A stretch of DNA of 64,000 nt. Source: Streptomyces sp. V4I2. GTDB lineage: Bacteria; Actinomycetota; Actinomycetes; Streptomycetales; Streptomycetaceae. Shown here one piece after another: positions 41,103-49,506 of this stretch. Numbering within the stretch: the stretch's first letter is position 1; the number at the start of each line of letters is the position of its first letter. Under the pieces are notes generated by a model. The model saw only the letters and a list, made by a program, of their open reading frames with translations, had not been told where the DNA came from and searched no databases. The translations under genes and the position numbers were made by a program. The stretch covers positions 4,588,001 to 4,652,000 of the forward strand of contig NZ_JAUSZM010000003.1 of NCBI RefSeq assembly GCF_030817655.1. The letters are read 5' to 3'.

Positions 41103-43630
41103 TGTTCCGTACCGCCCTGCGCAACGTGTTCGCGCACAAGGCCCGACTGCTCATGACCGTGCTCGCCGTGATGCTCGGCGTGGCCTTCGTGTCGGGGACC
41201 CTGGTCTTCACCAACACCATCTCCGAGGCGTACCAGAAGAGTTCGGCCAAGGGCTTCGACCAGGTCGACGTGGCCGTGGAGCCCGAGACCCAGGAGGACA
41301 AGGGCGACACGGTCGGCAAGACCGCCGAGCTGACGCAGTCGCTGCTCGACGAGAGCGCGAGGGTGCCGGGGGCCGCCTCCGCCATCGGCGTGGTCAACGG
41401 CTTCACCGCCATCGCCGACAAGGACGGCAAGCTGATCGGCGGCGGCTTCCAGTCGCAGGGCGGGAACTACTGGGGCACCAAGGACGCCCGTTATCCGCTC
41501 GTCAGCGGGCAGGTGCCGAGCGGTGCGGGCGAGGTCCTCATCGACTCGAAGACCGCGAAGCGGGCCGGGTACGAGGTCGGCGACACCGTACGGCTGTCGG
41601 TGGACGGCCCGGTTCTCGACCCGAAGATCACCGGCATCTTCACCACCGACGACGGCAACGTCGCCGCCGGCGGCAGCCTCGCCCTCTTCGACACGGCCAC
41701 GGCCCAGCGGCTGTTCGGCAAGACGGGCACGTACGACCAGATCGACGTCAGGGCGAAGGCGGGTGTCAGCCAGGCAGCACTGAAGGCCGAACTGGACAAG
41801 GCGCTGCCGAAGGACACCGTCGAGACCACGACCGGACAGGAACTGGCGGACAGCCAGGCGGAGATGATCTCCTCCTCGATGTCCGGCCTGAAGCAGGGCC
41901 TGCTGGTCTTCGCGGGCATCGCGCTGTTCGTCGGTACGTTCATCATCGCCAACACCTTCACCATGCTGGTCGCCCAGCGCACCAAGGAACTGGCCCTGCT
42001 GCGGGCCGTCGGTGCCTCGCGCCGGCAGGTCACCCGCTCGGTCCTCATCGAGGCGTTCGTGGTGGGCGTGGTCGCCGCGGTGACCGGCCTCGCCGCCGGT
42101 ATCGGCATCGGGGCGGGGCTGCGGTCGCTGATGGGCTCGCTCGGCGCGACCGTCCCGGACGGACCGCTGATCATCACGCCCGGCACGGTCGGGGCGGCCC
42201 TCGCGGTCGGCGTCCTCGTCACCATGCTGGCGGCCTGGCTGCCGGGCCGCCGGGCCGCGAAGATCCCGCCGGTGGCGGCGATGAGCAGCCTGTACGCCGC
42301 CGCGACCACCAAGTCACTGGTGCTGCGCAACACGCTGGGCGCGCTCTTCTCGGGCGCGGGCATCGCGGTCGTCCTCGCGGCGACGACGATGTCCGGCTCG
42401 GACGGCCAGGCCCCGATGGGCCTCGGCGCGGTCCTCCTGATCATCGGCGTCTTCATCCTCACCCCGCTGCTGTCCCGCCCGCTGATCGCGGCCGCGGCAC
42501 CGGTCCTGCGCGTCTTCGGCGTCTCGGGCAAGCTGGCCCGCCAGAACTCGGTGCGCAACCCGCGCCGTACGGCCGCCACGGCCTCCGCGCTGATGATCGG
42601 CCTCACCCTGATCACCGGCATGACGGTGATGGCGGGCAGCCTGCAGAAGTCGATCGACAAGATGGCGGCGTCCGCGATCAAGGCCGACTACGTGGTGTCC
42701 ATGGCGAACGGCAACGAGCTGTCGCCGGACGTCGAGAAGAAGCTGGGCCGGATCGACGACGTCACCGCCACCAGCCCGCTGCGCAACGCGCCCTCCCGCA
42801 TCGACGGCGAGACCGAGTACCTCACCGGCGTCACGGGCAGCACCATCGGCGAGCTGACCGACCTCAAAATCGACAGCGGCGCCTTCAAAGTGGGCGGCAC
42901 GCAGGTCGTCGTGGACGACAAGACGGCCACGTCCCACGGCTGGAAGGCCGGTTCGGGCTTCACCGTCTCCTACGAGGACGGCAAGAAGCAGAAGCTGACC
43001 GTCACCGGGGTCTACGAGGGCAACGAGATGATCCAGGGCATCATCCTGGACAACGCCACGCTCTCCCCGCACCAGTCGGACCCCGCCGACATGCAGGTCA
43101 TGGTCAAGACGTCCGACGGCACGTCCGGCGCGACGAAGGACCAGCTGGAGAAGGCCCTCGGCTCCAACCCGGCCATCAAGGTCCAGGACAAGAAGGACCT
43201 CTCCGACGAGATCGCGCAGATGTTCACGCTGATGCTGAACATGCTCTACGGCCTGCTGGCCATGGCCGTCCTCGTCGCGGTCCTCGGTGTCATCAACACC
43301 CTGGCCATGTCGGTCTTCGAGCGCTCCCAGGAGATCGGCATGCTCCGCGCGATCGGCCTGGACCGCAGGGGCATCAAGCGGATGGTCCGCCTGGAGTCCC
43401 TGGTCATCTGCCTCTTCGGCGGGGTCCTGGGCATCGGCCTGGGCGTGTTCTTCGGCTGGGCGGCCGGCGAACTCCTCGGCTCGAGCCTGGCGACGTACGA
43501 ACTCGTCCTGCCGTGGGCCCGGATGGCGGTCTTCCTGCTCCTGGCGGCGACGGTGGGCGTCCTGGCGGCGCTGTGGCCGGCCCGGCGGGCGGGACGGCTG
43601 AACATGCTGGCGGCGATCAAGTCGGAGTAG
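41102..43630 (+). CDS. FtsX/MacB-like ABC transporter permease
   Basis: An 842-residue permease with the duplicated FtsX layout: an N-terminal helix (LLMTVLAVMLGVAFVSGTLV), a large extracytoplasmic domain, three helices (around ALFVGTFIIANTFTMLVA), a central pair, a second extracytoplasmic domain, and three last helices ending in VFLLLAATVGVLAALWPARR. It forms a complex with the ATPase upstream. In Streptomyces such systems are often linked to lipoprotein or antimicrobial export, but no binding-protein gene or two-component system adjoins it, so the cargo is unknown. Confidence 0.93.
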   Translation: MFRTALRNVFAHKARLLMTVLAVMLGVAFVSGTLVFTNTISEAYQKSSAKGFDQVDVAVEPETQEDKGDTVGKTAELTQSLLDESARVPGAASAIGVVNGFTAIADKDGKLIGGGFQSQGGNYWGTKDARYPLVSGQVPSGAGEVLIDSKTAKRAGYEVGDTVRLSVDGPVLDPKITGIFTTDDGNVAAGGSLALFDTATAQRLFGKTGTYDQIDVRAKAGVSQAALKAELDKALPKDTVETTTGQELADSQAEMISSSMSGLKQGLLVFAGIALFVGTFIIANTFTMLVAQRTKELALLRAVGASRRQVTRSVLIEAFVVGVVAAVTGLAAGIGIGAGLRSLMGSLGATVPDGPLIITPGTVGAALAVGVLVTMLAAWLPGRRAAKIPPVAAMSSLYAAATTKSLVLRNTLGALFSGAGIAVVLAATTMSGSDGQAPMGLGAVLLIIGVFILTPLLSRPLIAAAAPVLRVFGVSGKLARQNSVRNPRRTAATASALMIGLTLITGMTVMAGSLQKSIDKMAASAIKADYVVSMANGNELSPDVEKKLGRIDDVTATSPLRNAPSRIDGETEYLTGVTGSTIGELTDLKIDSGAFKVGGTQVVVDDKTATSHGWKAGSGFTVSYEDGKKQKLTVTGVYEGNEMIQGIILDNATLSPHQSDPADMQVMVKTSDGTSGATKDQLEKALGSNPAIKVQDKKDLSDEIAQMFTLMLNMLYGLLAMAVLVAVLGVINTLAMSVFERSQEIGMLRAIGLDRRGIKRMVRLESLVICLFGGVLGIGLGVFFGWAAGELLGSSLATYELVLPWARMAVFLLLAATVGVLAALWPARRAGRLNMLAAIKSE

Positions 43631-43642
43631 CGGTACGGCAGT

Positions 43643-43673
43643 CGGGGCCCGTAGCCGGTGGCGACGGGCCCCG
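43643..43673. terminator. Terminator between FtsX permease and CFA-synthase-like gene
   Basis: CGGGGCCCG (43643-43651) pairs with CGGGCCCCG (43665-43673); the T-rich tandem repeat follows directly. Confidence 0.75.
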
Positions 43674-43724
43674 CTTGTTTGTTCTGCTTGTTTGTTCTGC
43701 TTGTTTGTTCTGCTTGTTTGTCTG
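43674..43724. repeat. Tandem 13-bp repeat, four copies
   Basis: CTTGTTTGTTCTG is repeated at 43674, 43687 and 43700, with a fourth copy one base short (43713-43724). Its T-rich composition is unlike the surrounding DNA. It lies between two convergent genes, ending three bases before the methyltransferase stop codon. Confidence 0.9.
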
Positions 43725-43726
43725 CT

Positions 43727-45028
43727 TCAGTTCCAGGTACGGGACCGCAGAAGCATCCCCGAGTCGCCGGACTCGGGGGTCCGGATCGCGAGGACCTGGT
43801 TGACGCCAATGCGGTTGTGCTCGAAGGCGAGCGCGGAGGCGGCCATGTACAGCCGCCAGACCCGGGCCCGCCCGGCACCGGCGAGCCGCACCGCACGCGC
43901 CCACTCCCCCTCCAGGTTCGTGACCCAGCGGCGCAGCGTGAGGGCGTAGTGCTCGCGGATCGACTCGACGTCCCGCACCTCGAACCCGGCGCGTTCGAGT
44001 TGGGTGACGGTGGTACCGACGGGGGCGAGCTCTCCGTCCGGAAACACATAGGAGTCGATGAACTCGTCGACGTTGTACGCCGATTCCTCCCGGTGGGGCC
44101 GCCGGGCGATCTGATGGTTGAGCAGCCGCCCACCGGGCTTGAGAAGCCGGCGGAGCACCTCGGCGTACTCCAAGTACCGCTCGGAGCCGACATGTTCGGC
44201 CATCCCGACGGAGGAGATCGCGTCGTAGGGCCCGTCGGCCACATCCCGGTAGTCCTGTACGCGGATCTCGACCCGGTCGGTGAGTCCCTCGTCGGCGACC
44301 CGCTTACGGGCGTACGCGGCCTGCTCCTGGGAGAGCGTGATCCCGACGACGCTCACGCCGTGCTCGCGGGCGGCGTGGATGGCCATGGAGCCCCAGCCGC
44401 AGCCGACGTCGAGGAGGCGCCGGCCGGGGCTCAGGCCGAGCTTGCGGGAGATGAGTTCGAGCTTGTCGCGCTGGGCGTCTTCGAGGGTGCCGCCCTCGGA
44501 CTCCGGGGCCTGCCAGTAGGCGCAGGAGTACACCATGCTCGGCCCGAGGACGATCTCGTAGAAATCGTTCCCGACGTCGTAGTGATGACTGATGGCCCGC
44601 TTGTCGCTGCGCTTGGTGTGCAGATGGCGGCGGGGTCTGCGGATCTCCTCGCGGGGCGGGGCCGGCGGCAGCGGGGGTCCGGCAAGGGCGACGAGTCCGC
44701 GTACGGCGGCCCGCACCTCGGGGTCGCGCAGGGCCTGGGCGAGGCTGCGGGCGTCCTCGTCGCGCTCCCAGATGAGCCCCGACATCAGGTCGAGGCCGGC
44801 GTAGAGGTCCCCCTCGATGTCCAGGTCCCCGGCGACCCAGGCACGGGCGAGGCCCAGCTCGCCGGGCTTCCACAGCAACCGCCGCACAGCCCGCCGATTA
44901 CGCACCACGAGTGTCGGCGCGCCCGGCGGCCCCGCCTGCGAACCGTCCCAGGCGCGGATGCGCACCGGTAGCGGTACACCCAGCAACTGTTCAACGAGGC
45001 TCTTCAGCCGCAGCGCGGCATCTGCCAT
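43727..45028 (-). CDS. Cyclopropane-fatty-acyl-phospholipid synthase family methyltransferase
   Basis: A 433-residue SAM-dependent enzyme that should methylate or cyclopropanate unsaturated acyl chains of membrane lipids. The SAM-binding motif is LLDVGCGWGSMAIHAA. The hallmark segments ISHHYDVGNDFYEIVLGPSMVYSC and GLTDRVEIRVQDYRD are present. The N-terminal 110 residues form the CFA-type lipid-binding part. ATG 45028 follows GGAGG. It converges on the ABC exporter. Confidence 0.93.
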   Translation of the reverse strand: MADAALRLKSLVEQLLGVPLPVRIRAWDGSQAGPPGAPTLVVRNRRAVRRLLWKPGELGLARAWVAGDLDIEGDLYAGLDLMSGLIWERDEDARSLAQALRDPEVRAAVRGLVALAGPPLPPAPPREEIRRPRRHLHTKRSDKRAISHHYDVGNDFYEIVLGPSMVYSCAYWQAPESEGGTLEDAQRDKLELISRKLGLSPGRRLLDVGCGWGSMAIHAAREHGVSVVGITLSQEQAAYARKRVADEGLTDRVEIRVQDYRDVADGPYDAISSVGMAEHVGSERYLEYAEVLRRLLKPGGRLLNHQIARRPHREESAYNVDEFIDSYVFPDGELAPVGTTVTQLERAGFEVRDVESIREHYALTLRRWVTNLEGEWARAVRLAGAGRARVWRLYMAASALAFEHNRIGVNQVLAIRTPESGDSGMLLRSRTWN

Positions 45029-45174
45029 GGCGCAACCTCCGTGACGAGGGATCCCGAAATGTCCCTTACCCACGTAAACACCTGCGAGGCCGGGGCGCAG
45101 TCCCTCGTTCGCGTTACAGCTGAGCAAAATGTGTGCACAGGCCATGAGTCTTCGGCGAGTCTTCGGCAGGACCG

Positions 45175-45789
45175 TCAGAGCGCGTCGAGCGCGTCCGAGG
45201 TGATGTCGATGTCGATGTCGTAGGGGACGTCGACCTTGAGCAGCACACGGTGGGTGCCGGTGAGGTCGTAGGCCTTGGACACCGGATCGAACTCGTACGC
45301 ACGGACCACGGGGCTCCGGCTCGCCCCGGTCGTCTCGACCAGCCAGAAGTGCGGGATGCCGGCGGCGGCGTACTTGTGGGGCTTGGTGTCGCGGTCGCGG
45401 GCTTCGGAGTCGGGGGAGACCACTTCCACGGCGAGCAGGACGTCGGCGGCCTGGAACCGGGTCTGCTCCCCGCTGGTGACGGCTTCGGCGCGGACGACCG
45501 AGATATCGGGCTCGGGGCCGTTGCGGCGGTCGAGAACGACGGTCATCTCGCGGACGACCTTCATCTCCTTGGGGACCGTGCGGCGCAGACCGGCCACCAG
45601 AAGGTCGATCATCTTGCTGTGGAAATACCGCTGCGGACTCACGAAAACCAGGCTCCCGTCGATCAGCTCGGTGTGCGGCGGGAGGTCGGGCAACGTGAAC
45701 AGGTCGTCCACGGTGTATCCGTCCCGGGGCGGCACCGGCCAGCGGCAGCCGGGCTCGGCGGTCGGCTCGGCAAGGGGCTCGGCGGTCAT
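45175..45789 (-). CDS. Uma2 family (DUF820) PD-(D/E)XK nuclease-like protein
   Basis: A 204-residue Uma2 protein. Family marks are ELIDGSLVFVSPQRYFHSKM, NGPEPDISVVRAEA (the catalytic-type P-D strand), LAVEVVSPDSEARDRDTKP (E-x-V and K) and AAAGIPHFWLV. Uma2 proteins have a restriction-endonuclease fold but mostly unknown roles; they are greatly expanded in Streptomyces. ATG 45789 follows GGAGG at four bases. A damaged relative lies directly upstream. Confidence 0.9.
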   Translation of the reverse strand: MTAEPLAEPTAEPGCRWPVPPRDGYTVDDLFTLPDLPPHTELIDGSLVFVSPQRYFHSKMIDLLVAGLRRTVPKEMKVVREMTVVLDRRNGPEPDISVVRAEAVTSGEQTRFQAADVLLAVEVVSPDSEARDRDTKPHKYAAAGIPHFWLVETTGASRSPVVRAYEFDPVSKAYDLTGTHRVLLKVDVPYDIDIDITSDALDAL

Positions 45790-45871
45790 CATTCCTCCCA
45801 TGGGCGGGATTCTCGGCCTGCCGGTCCACGGTAGCCGCCGTAATCGGTGATCGTCATCACAAAGAGTGACG

Positions 45872-46323
45872 TCACGGCTGTTCGGGTTCCGGGGTCAGGC
45901 CCATGTCCATCGCGCTGTAGCGGGAGGTGCAGCCGGTTCTCGTAGGCGGGCCGGCCCTCGGCACGGCCGATCTGCCACTGGTACGTCCATGTTCCGTCAC
46001 GCGGGTCGAGACCCAGGTAGTGGGGGATGCCCATGGCGGGGTAGTCGCGGGTCTTGTGCTCGTAGTCGTTCTCGGGGTTCGACGGCCAGACGATCTCGAT
46101 CGCCAGGACGATCTCGTGGGGGGTCGAGCGGGTCGTCCGTCTGCATGGCATCGCCGGTCCAGACGAGGATGTCCGGGACACGCAGCTTTCCCAGGGCCTC
46201 GTCGTCCGTGTCGGTCCCCTCGAAGGCGAAAAAGCCCTCCGTAAGCTGCTCGTCCAGCTGCCGGGTAACCAACTTCGCCGTGAACTGGTGGCGAGGTCGC
46301 GGGCTCATCGTCTGATGAGTCAT
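45872..46323 (-). pseudogene. Frameshifted Uma2 family gene
   Basis: Three reading frames together spell one Uma2 protein of about 150 residues. It begins MTHQTMSPRPRHQFTAKL and runs to DILVWTGDAMQTDDP. The frame then shifts at a run of six G (46118-46123) to give HEIVLAIEIVWPSNPENDYE and YPAMGIPHYLGL. It shifts again near 45920 to end YSAMDMGLTPEPEQP. Removing one base from the G run restores the first junction. It is a real double frameshift, a sequencing error, or a slippery tract. It adjoins the intact paralogue at 45175-45789. Confidence 0.8.
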
Positions 46324-46818
46324 GGCACCTCCCGCACCCAGTATGAGGGCGACGATTCCTCCCTGCGGAGACCACGGCGAACTGACGATGCCGCCGCCTG
46401 GTTCAGAGTCGGAAACTGGTTCAAGAGCAGCTACAGCGCAGCAGACAACAAGTGCGTGGAGGTGGCCCATTCCTTGCCGCGAGTGGGCATACGCGACTCC
46501 AAAGCCTCCGGCCAGAGCGGGTTCACGGTAAGCGCTGCCGCGTTCGGCTCGTTCGTCGACGGGCTGAAGAAGGACTCCGGTATCTACCCGACCTCGCTGG
46601 TCCAGCCAATGCTCAGACGTGAGCGCCGAAACGCGCCGAAGGGGCCGCCCGCACCACGGATGGCGGGCGGCCCCTTCGGGGCGTTCGGTGACCGGAACTC
46701 AGGAGTGACCGGAGGTCAGGAGGCCTTGGCCTGCTCGGCCTTCGGCTTGTCGGCGGCCTTGGACTTGCTCTCGGTCTTGCTCGCGGCGGCGACCGGCGCC
46801 GGCTTGGCGGCCTCGTAG
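46315..46818 (+). pseudogene. DUF397 domain remnant without its own stop
   Basis: The frame encodes a clear DUF397 domain (NWFKSSYSAADNKCVEVA, then VGIRDSKASGQSGFTVSAA, about 46408-46580). It has no good start next to the domain, no XRE partner, and no stop where such proteins end. The frame runs on through the ndh terminator into antisense ndh sequence. Probably a decayed copy, overlapping the start of the broken Uma2 gene on the other strand. Confidence 0.6.
46636..46679 (-). terminator. ndh terminator
   Basis: Perfect 17-bp stem (46636-46652 / 46663-46679) with a 10-nt loop, about 37 bp after the ndh stop codon. Confidence 0.85.
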
Positions 46819-48131
46819 AACTCCTCGCGCGGAGTCTCCAGGGCACCGAGGGCGACGACCTCGCGCTTGAGGAACATGGCGAGGGTCCAGTCGGCGAAGA
46901 CGCGGATCTTGCGGTTCCAGGTCGGCATGGCCAGACCGTGGTAGCCGCGGTGCATGTACCAGGCGAGACGGCCCTTGAGCTTGATCTTCATCTTGCCCAT
47001 GACGATCATCGCGACGCCCTTGTGGAGGCCGAGGCCTGCCACAGCACCCTTGTTGGCGTGGCTGTAGTCCTTCTGCGGGAAGCCCCGCATACCGGAGATC
47101 ACGTTGTCGCCGAGGACCCGCGCCTGACGGAGGGCGTGCTGGGCGTTCGGGGGGCACCAGGCGTTCTCCACGCCGGCCTTGCGGGCGGCGATGTCCGGAA
47201 CCTGGGCGTTGTCGCCCGCGGCCCAGATGTAGTCCGTGCCCTTGACCTGGAGCGTCGGCTCGCAGTCGACGTGACCACGGGGGCCCAGCGGAAGGCCGTA
47301 GCGGCCGAGGGCGGGGTTCGGCTTGACGCCGGCCGTCCACACGATGGTGTTGGAGTCGACCTCCAGGCCGTTCTTCAGCACCACGTGGCCGTCGACGCAG
47401 GAGTCCATGGAGGTGGAGAGGTAGATCTCCACGCCCCGGCTCTCCAGGTGCTCCTTGCCGTACTGGCCGAGCTTGGGGCCGACTTCCGGGAGGATCTTGT
47501 CGGCGGCGTCGACGAGGACGAACCGCATGTCCTCGCGGGAGACGTTGTTGTAGTACTTGGCCGCGTCGCGGGCCATGTCCTCGACCTCGCCGATGGTCTC
47601 CGCACCCGCGAAGCCACCGCCGATGAAGACGAAGGTGAGCGCCTTGCGGCGGATCTCCTCGTCGTTCGTGGAGTCGGCCTTGTCGAGCTGCTCGAGGACG
47701 TGGTTGCGCAGGCCGATGGCCTCCTCGATGCCCTTCATACCGATGCCCTGCTCGGCGAGGCCGGGGATCGGGAAGGTGCGGGAGACCGCGCCGAGGGCGA
47801 CGACCAGGTAGTCGAAGGGCAGCTCGTACGCCTCGCCGACCAGCGGCGAGATCGTGGCGACCTTGCGGTCCTGATCGATGGTGGTGACCCGGCCGGTGAG
47901 AACCTCCGCCTTGGGCAGCACGCGTCGCAGCGGGACGACGACGTGGCGCGGGGAGATGCTGCCGGCGGCGGTTTCGGGGAGGAAGGGCTGGTAGGTCATG
48001 TACGACCGGGGGTCGACGACCGTGACGGTCGCCTCGCCGTAGCGCATCTTCTTCATGATGCGCCGAGCTGCGTACAGGCCTACGTACCCACCGCCTACTA
48101 CGAGGATCCTGGGACGCTCCGTGGTGCTCAT
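46716..48131 (-). CDS. ndh: Type II NADH dehydrogenase
   Basis: A 471-residue non-proton-pumping NADH:quinone oxidoreductase. Two Rossmann motifs are present: VVGGGYVGLYAARR for FAD and FIGGGFAGAETIGE for NADH. AAGDNAQVPD closes the FAD site, and amphipathic C-terminal helices (ADWTLAMFLKREVV) dock on the membrane. An Ala/Lys-rich tail of about 30 residues follows. Two Rex-like operators lie 240-340 bp upstream (48373-48390 and 48451-48468), implying control by the NADH/NAD ratio and a long leader. The ATG at 48131 has no obvious ribosome binding site. Confidence 0.95.
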   Translation of the reverse strand: MSTTERPRILVVGGGYVGLYAARRIMKKMRYGEATVTVVDPRSYMTYQPFLPETAAGSISPRHVVVPLRRVLPKAEVLTGRVTTIDQDRKVATISPLVGEAYELPFDYLVVALGAVSRTFPIPGLAEQGIGMKGIEEAIGLRNHVLEQLDKADSTNDEEIRRKALTFVFIGGGFAGAETIGEVEDMARDAAKYYNNVSREDMRFVLVDAADKILPEVGPKLGQYGKEHLESRGVEIYLSTSMDSCVDGHVVLKNGLEVDSNTIVWTAGVKPNPALGRYGLPLGPRGHVDCEPTLQVKGTDYIWAAGDNAQVPDIAARKAGVENAWCPPNAQHALRQARVLGDNVISGMRGFPQKDYSHANKGAVAGLGLHKGVAMIVMGKMKIKLKGRLAWYMHRGYHGLAMPTWNRKIRVFADWTLAMFLKREVVALGALETPREEFYEAAKPAPVAAASKTESKSKAADKPKAEQAKAS

Positions 48132-48372
48132 GCCATCGAGTATCCACCCGCCTCAGGGGGGTCGCTCGTGCGCCCCTTCACAAGCTTCCTGGCGGTGTGT
48201 GCTATCCTCCGCCGCTCGCGTGATCCACGTCATGGCGCGGAGTGGGAACCAGCGTGTACGGCAGGCCGTTGTCAATGCCGCGTGAGCTGCCTCTCTGGCT
48301 CAGAAACCCCTCCGTGAGACCCTCGCGACAGACCCTTCCGGTTCCTCCGCGAAACGCCCTCGCACGCCTCTT

Positions 48373-48390
48373 TTGAACACGTTCACCGGG
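48373..48390. promoter_or_regulatory. Rex-like operator, weaker copy
   Basis: TTTTGAACACGTTCACCG matches TTGTGAA-N4-TTCACAA at 11 of 14 defined positions. Confidence 0.45.
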
Positions 48391-48450
48391 GTGTTGGAAC
48401 CCCGGAGGGGTCAACGGGGACGCCTTCGTCCTCCGACTGGACCGAATTCC

Positions 48451-48468
48451 TTGTGAAGAACTTCACGA
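48451..48468. promoter_or_regulatory. Rex-like operator (ROP) upstream of ndh
   Basis: TTGTGAAGAACTTCACGA matches the Streptomyces Rex consensus TTGTGAA-N4-TTCACAA at 13 of 14 defined positions. Rex represses respiratory genes when NADH is low, and ndh is a sensible target. Confidence 0.7.
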
Positions 48469-48488
48469 ACTTTCCCTGAGGAGTGCCA

Positions 48489-48514
48489 CCGAGGGGCCCA
48501 CCAGGGCCCCTCGG
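48489..48514 (-). terminator. ppx terminator
   Basis: Perfect 11-bp stem CCGAGGGGCCC / GGGCCCCTCGG with a four-base loop, 40 bp after the phosphatase stop. Confidence 0.85.
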
Positions 48515-48552
48515 GTGTGCTCAAACGGGCATCCGGCCTGCTCAGCAGAGTG

Positions 48553-49506
48553 CTACGCGAGCTCTTCCGCCACGCTCCAGGCAATGCCGTCGAGGATGTC
48601 GTGCTCGCTGACGACGACCTCCGCCGCGCCGATCCGCTCCATGATCGAGAGCAGGACCAGGGCCCCCGCGGCGATGACGTCGACGCGGCCCGGGTGCATG
48701 GAGGGGACGGCCGCGCGTTCGGCGTGGGTGGAGTGCAGGAGCCACTCGGTGATCTCGCGGACGCGGTCATGGGTGACGCGGGAGTGGTGGATGGCCGTGG
48801 AGTCGTACTCGGGGAGGTCCTGGGCGATCGCCGAGACCGTCGTCACCGAGCCGGCCAGGCCCACCAGCGTGTGCGCCTCGCGCAGCGGGACCGTCTGCTC
48901 GGCGAGGTCGAGGGCCGCCTCGATGTCGGCCCGCATCACCGCGATCTGCTCCGCGGACGGCGGGTCGCTCACCACCCCGTCCTTCACCAGGTGCCGCTCG
49001 GTCATCCGGACACAGCCCACGTCGACCGAGCGCGCCGCGCGCACGTGGTCGTCGCCGACGACGAACTCGGTCGAGCCGCCGCCGATGTCCACCACCAGGT
49101 AGGGCTTGGCGAGGTCGTCGCGGCCGGTCAGTTCCTTGGTGGCGCCGGTGAAGGAGAACTCCGCCTCGCGGTCGCCGGTGATGACCTCCGGCTCGACCCC
49201 GAGGATGTCCAGCACCCCTCGTACGAACTCGTCCCGGTTCTCCGCGTCCCGGGAGGCGGAGGTGGCGACGAAGCGCAGGCGCTCCGCGCCGTGCTCCTTG
49301 ATGATCGCCGCGTACTCACGGCAGGCGGCGAAGGTCCGCTCCAGGGCCTCGGGGGCGAGCCGTCCGGTGCGGTCGACGCCCTGGCCGAGGCGGACGATCG
49401 TCATACGGCGGTCCAGGTCGACCAGCTCGCCGGTCGCCGGGTCGGCGTCGGCGACGAGGAGCCGGATGGAGTTCGTACCGCAGTCGACGGCGGCGACCCG
49501 GGTCAT
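48553..49506 (-). CDS. ppx: Ppx/GppA exopolyphosphatase
   Basis: A 317-residue ASKHA-fold phosphatase that should release phosphate from polyphosphate or convert pppGpp to ppGpp. The first phosphate loop is DCGTNSIRLLVAD and the second DIGGGSTEFVVGD. The catalytic Glu is expected in VATSASRDAENRDEF. It is the short single-module form common in actinomycetes. Its start overlaps the DUF501 gene's stop (ATGA), so the two are coupled. Confidence 0.93.
   Translation of the reverse strand: MTRVAAVDCGTNSIRLLVADADPATGELVDLDRRMTIVRLGQGVDRTGRLAPEALERTFAACREYAAIIKEHGAERLRFVATSASRDAENRDEFVRGVLDILGVEPEVITGDREAEFSFTGATKELTGRDDLAKPYLVVDIGGGSTEFVVGDDHVRAARSVDVGCVRMTERHLVKDGVVSDPPSAEQIAVMRADIEAALDLAEQTVPLREAHTLVGLAGSVTTVSAIAQDLPEYDSTAIHHSRVTHDRVREITEWLLHSTHAERAAVPSMHPGRVDVIAAGALVLLSIMERIGAAEVVVSEHDILDGIAWSVAEELA

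Larger units (their letters stand above)
48132..48552. other. Long leader / intergenic region upstream of ndh
   Basis: 421 bp between ndh and the end of ppx. It holds two Rex-like dyads, a small hairpin (48386-48405), the ppx terminator (48489-48514) and, on the plus strand, an extended -10-like TGTGCTATCCT near 48196-48206. No gene was seen. An RNA element in the ndh leader is possible. Confidence 0.5.
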
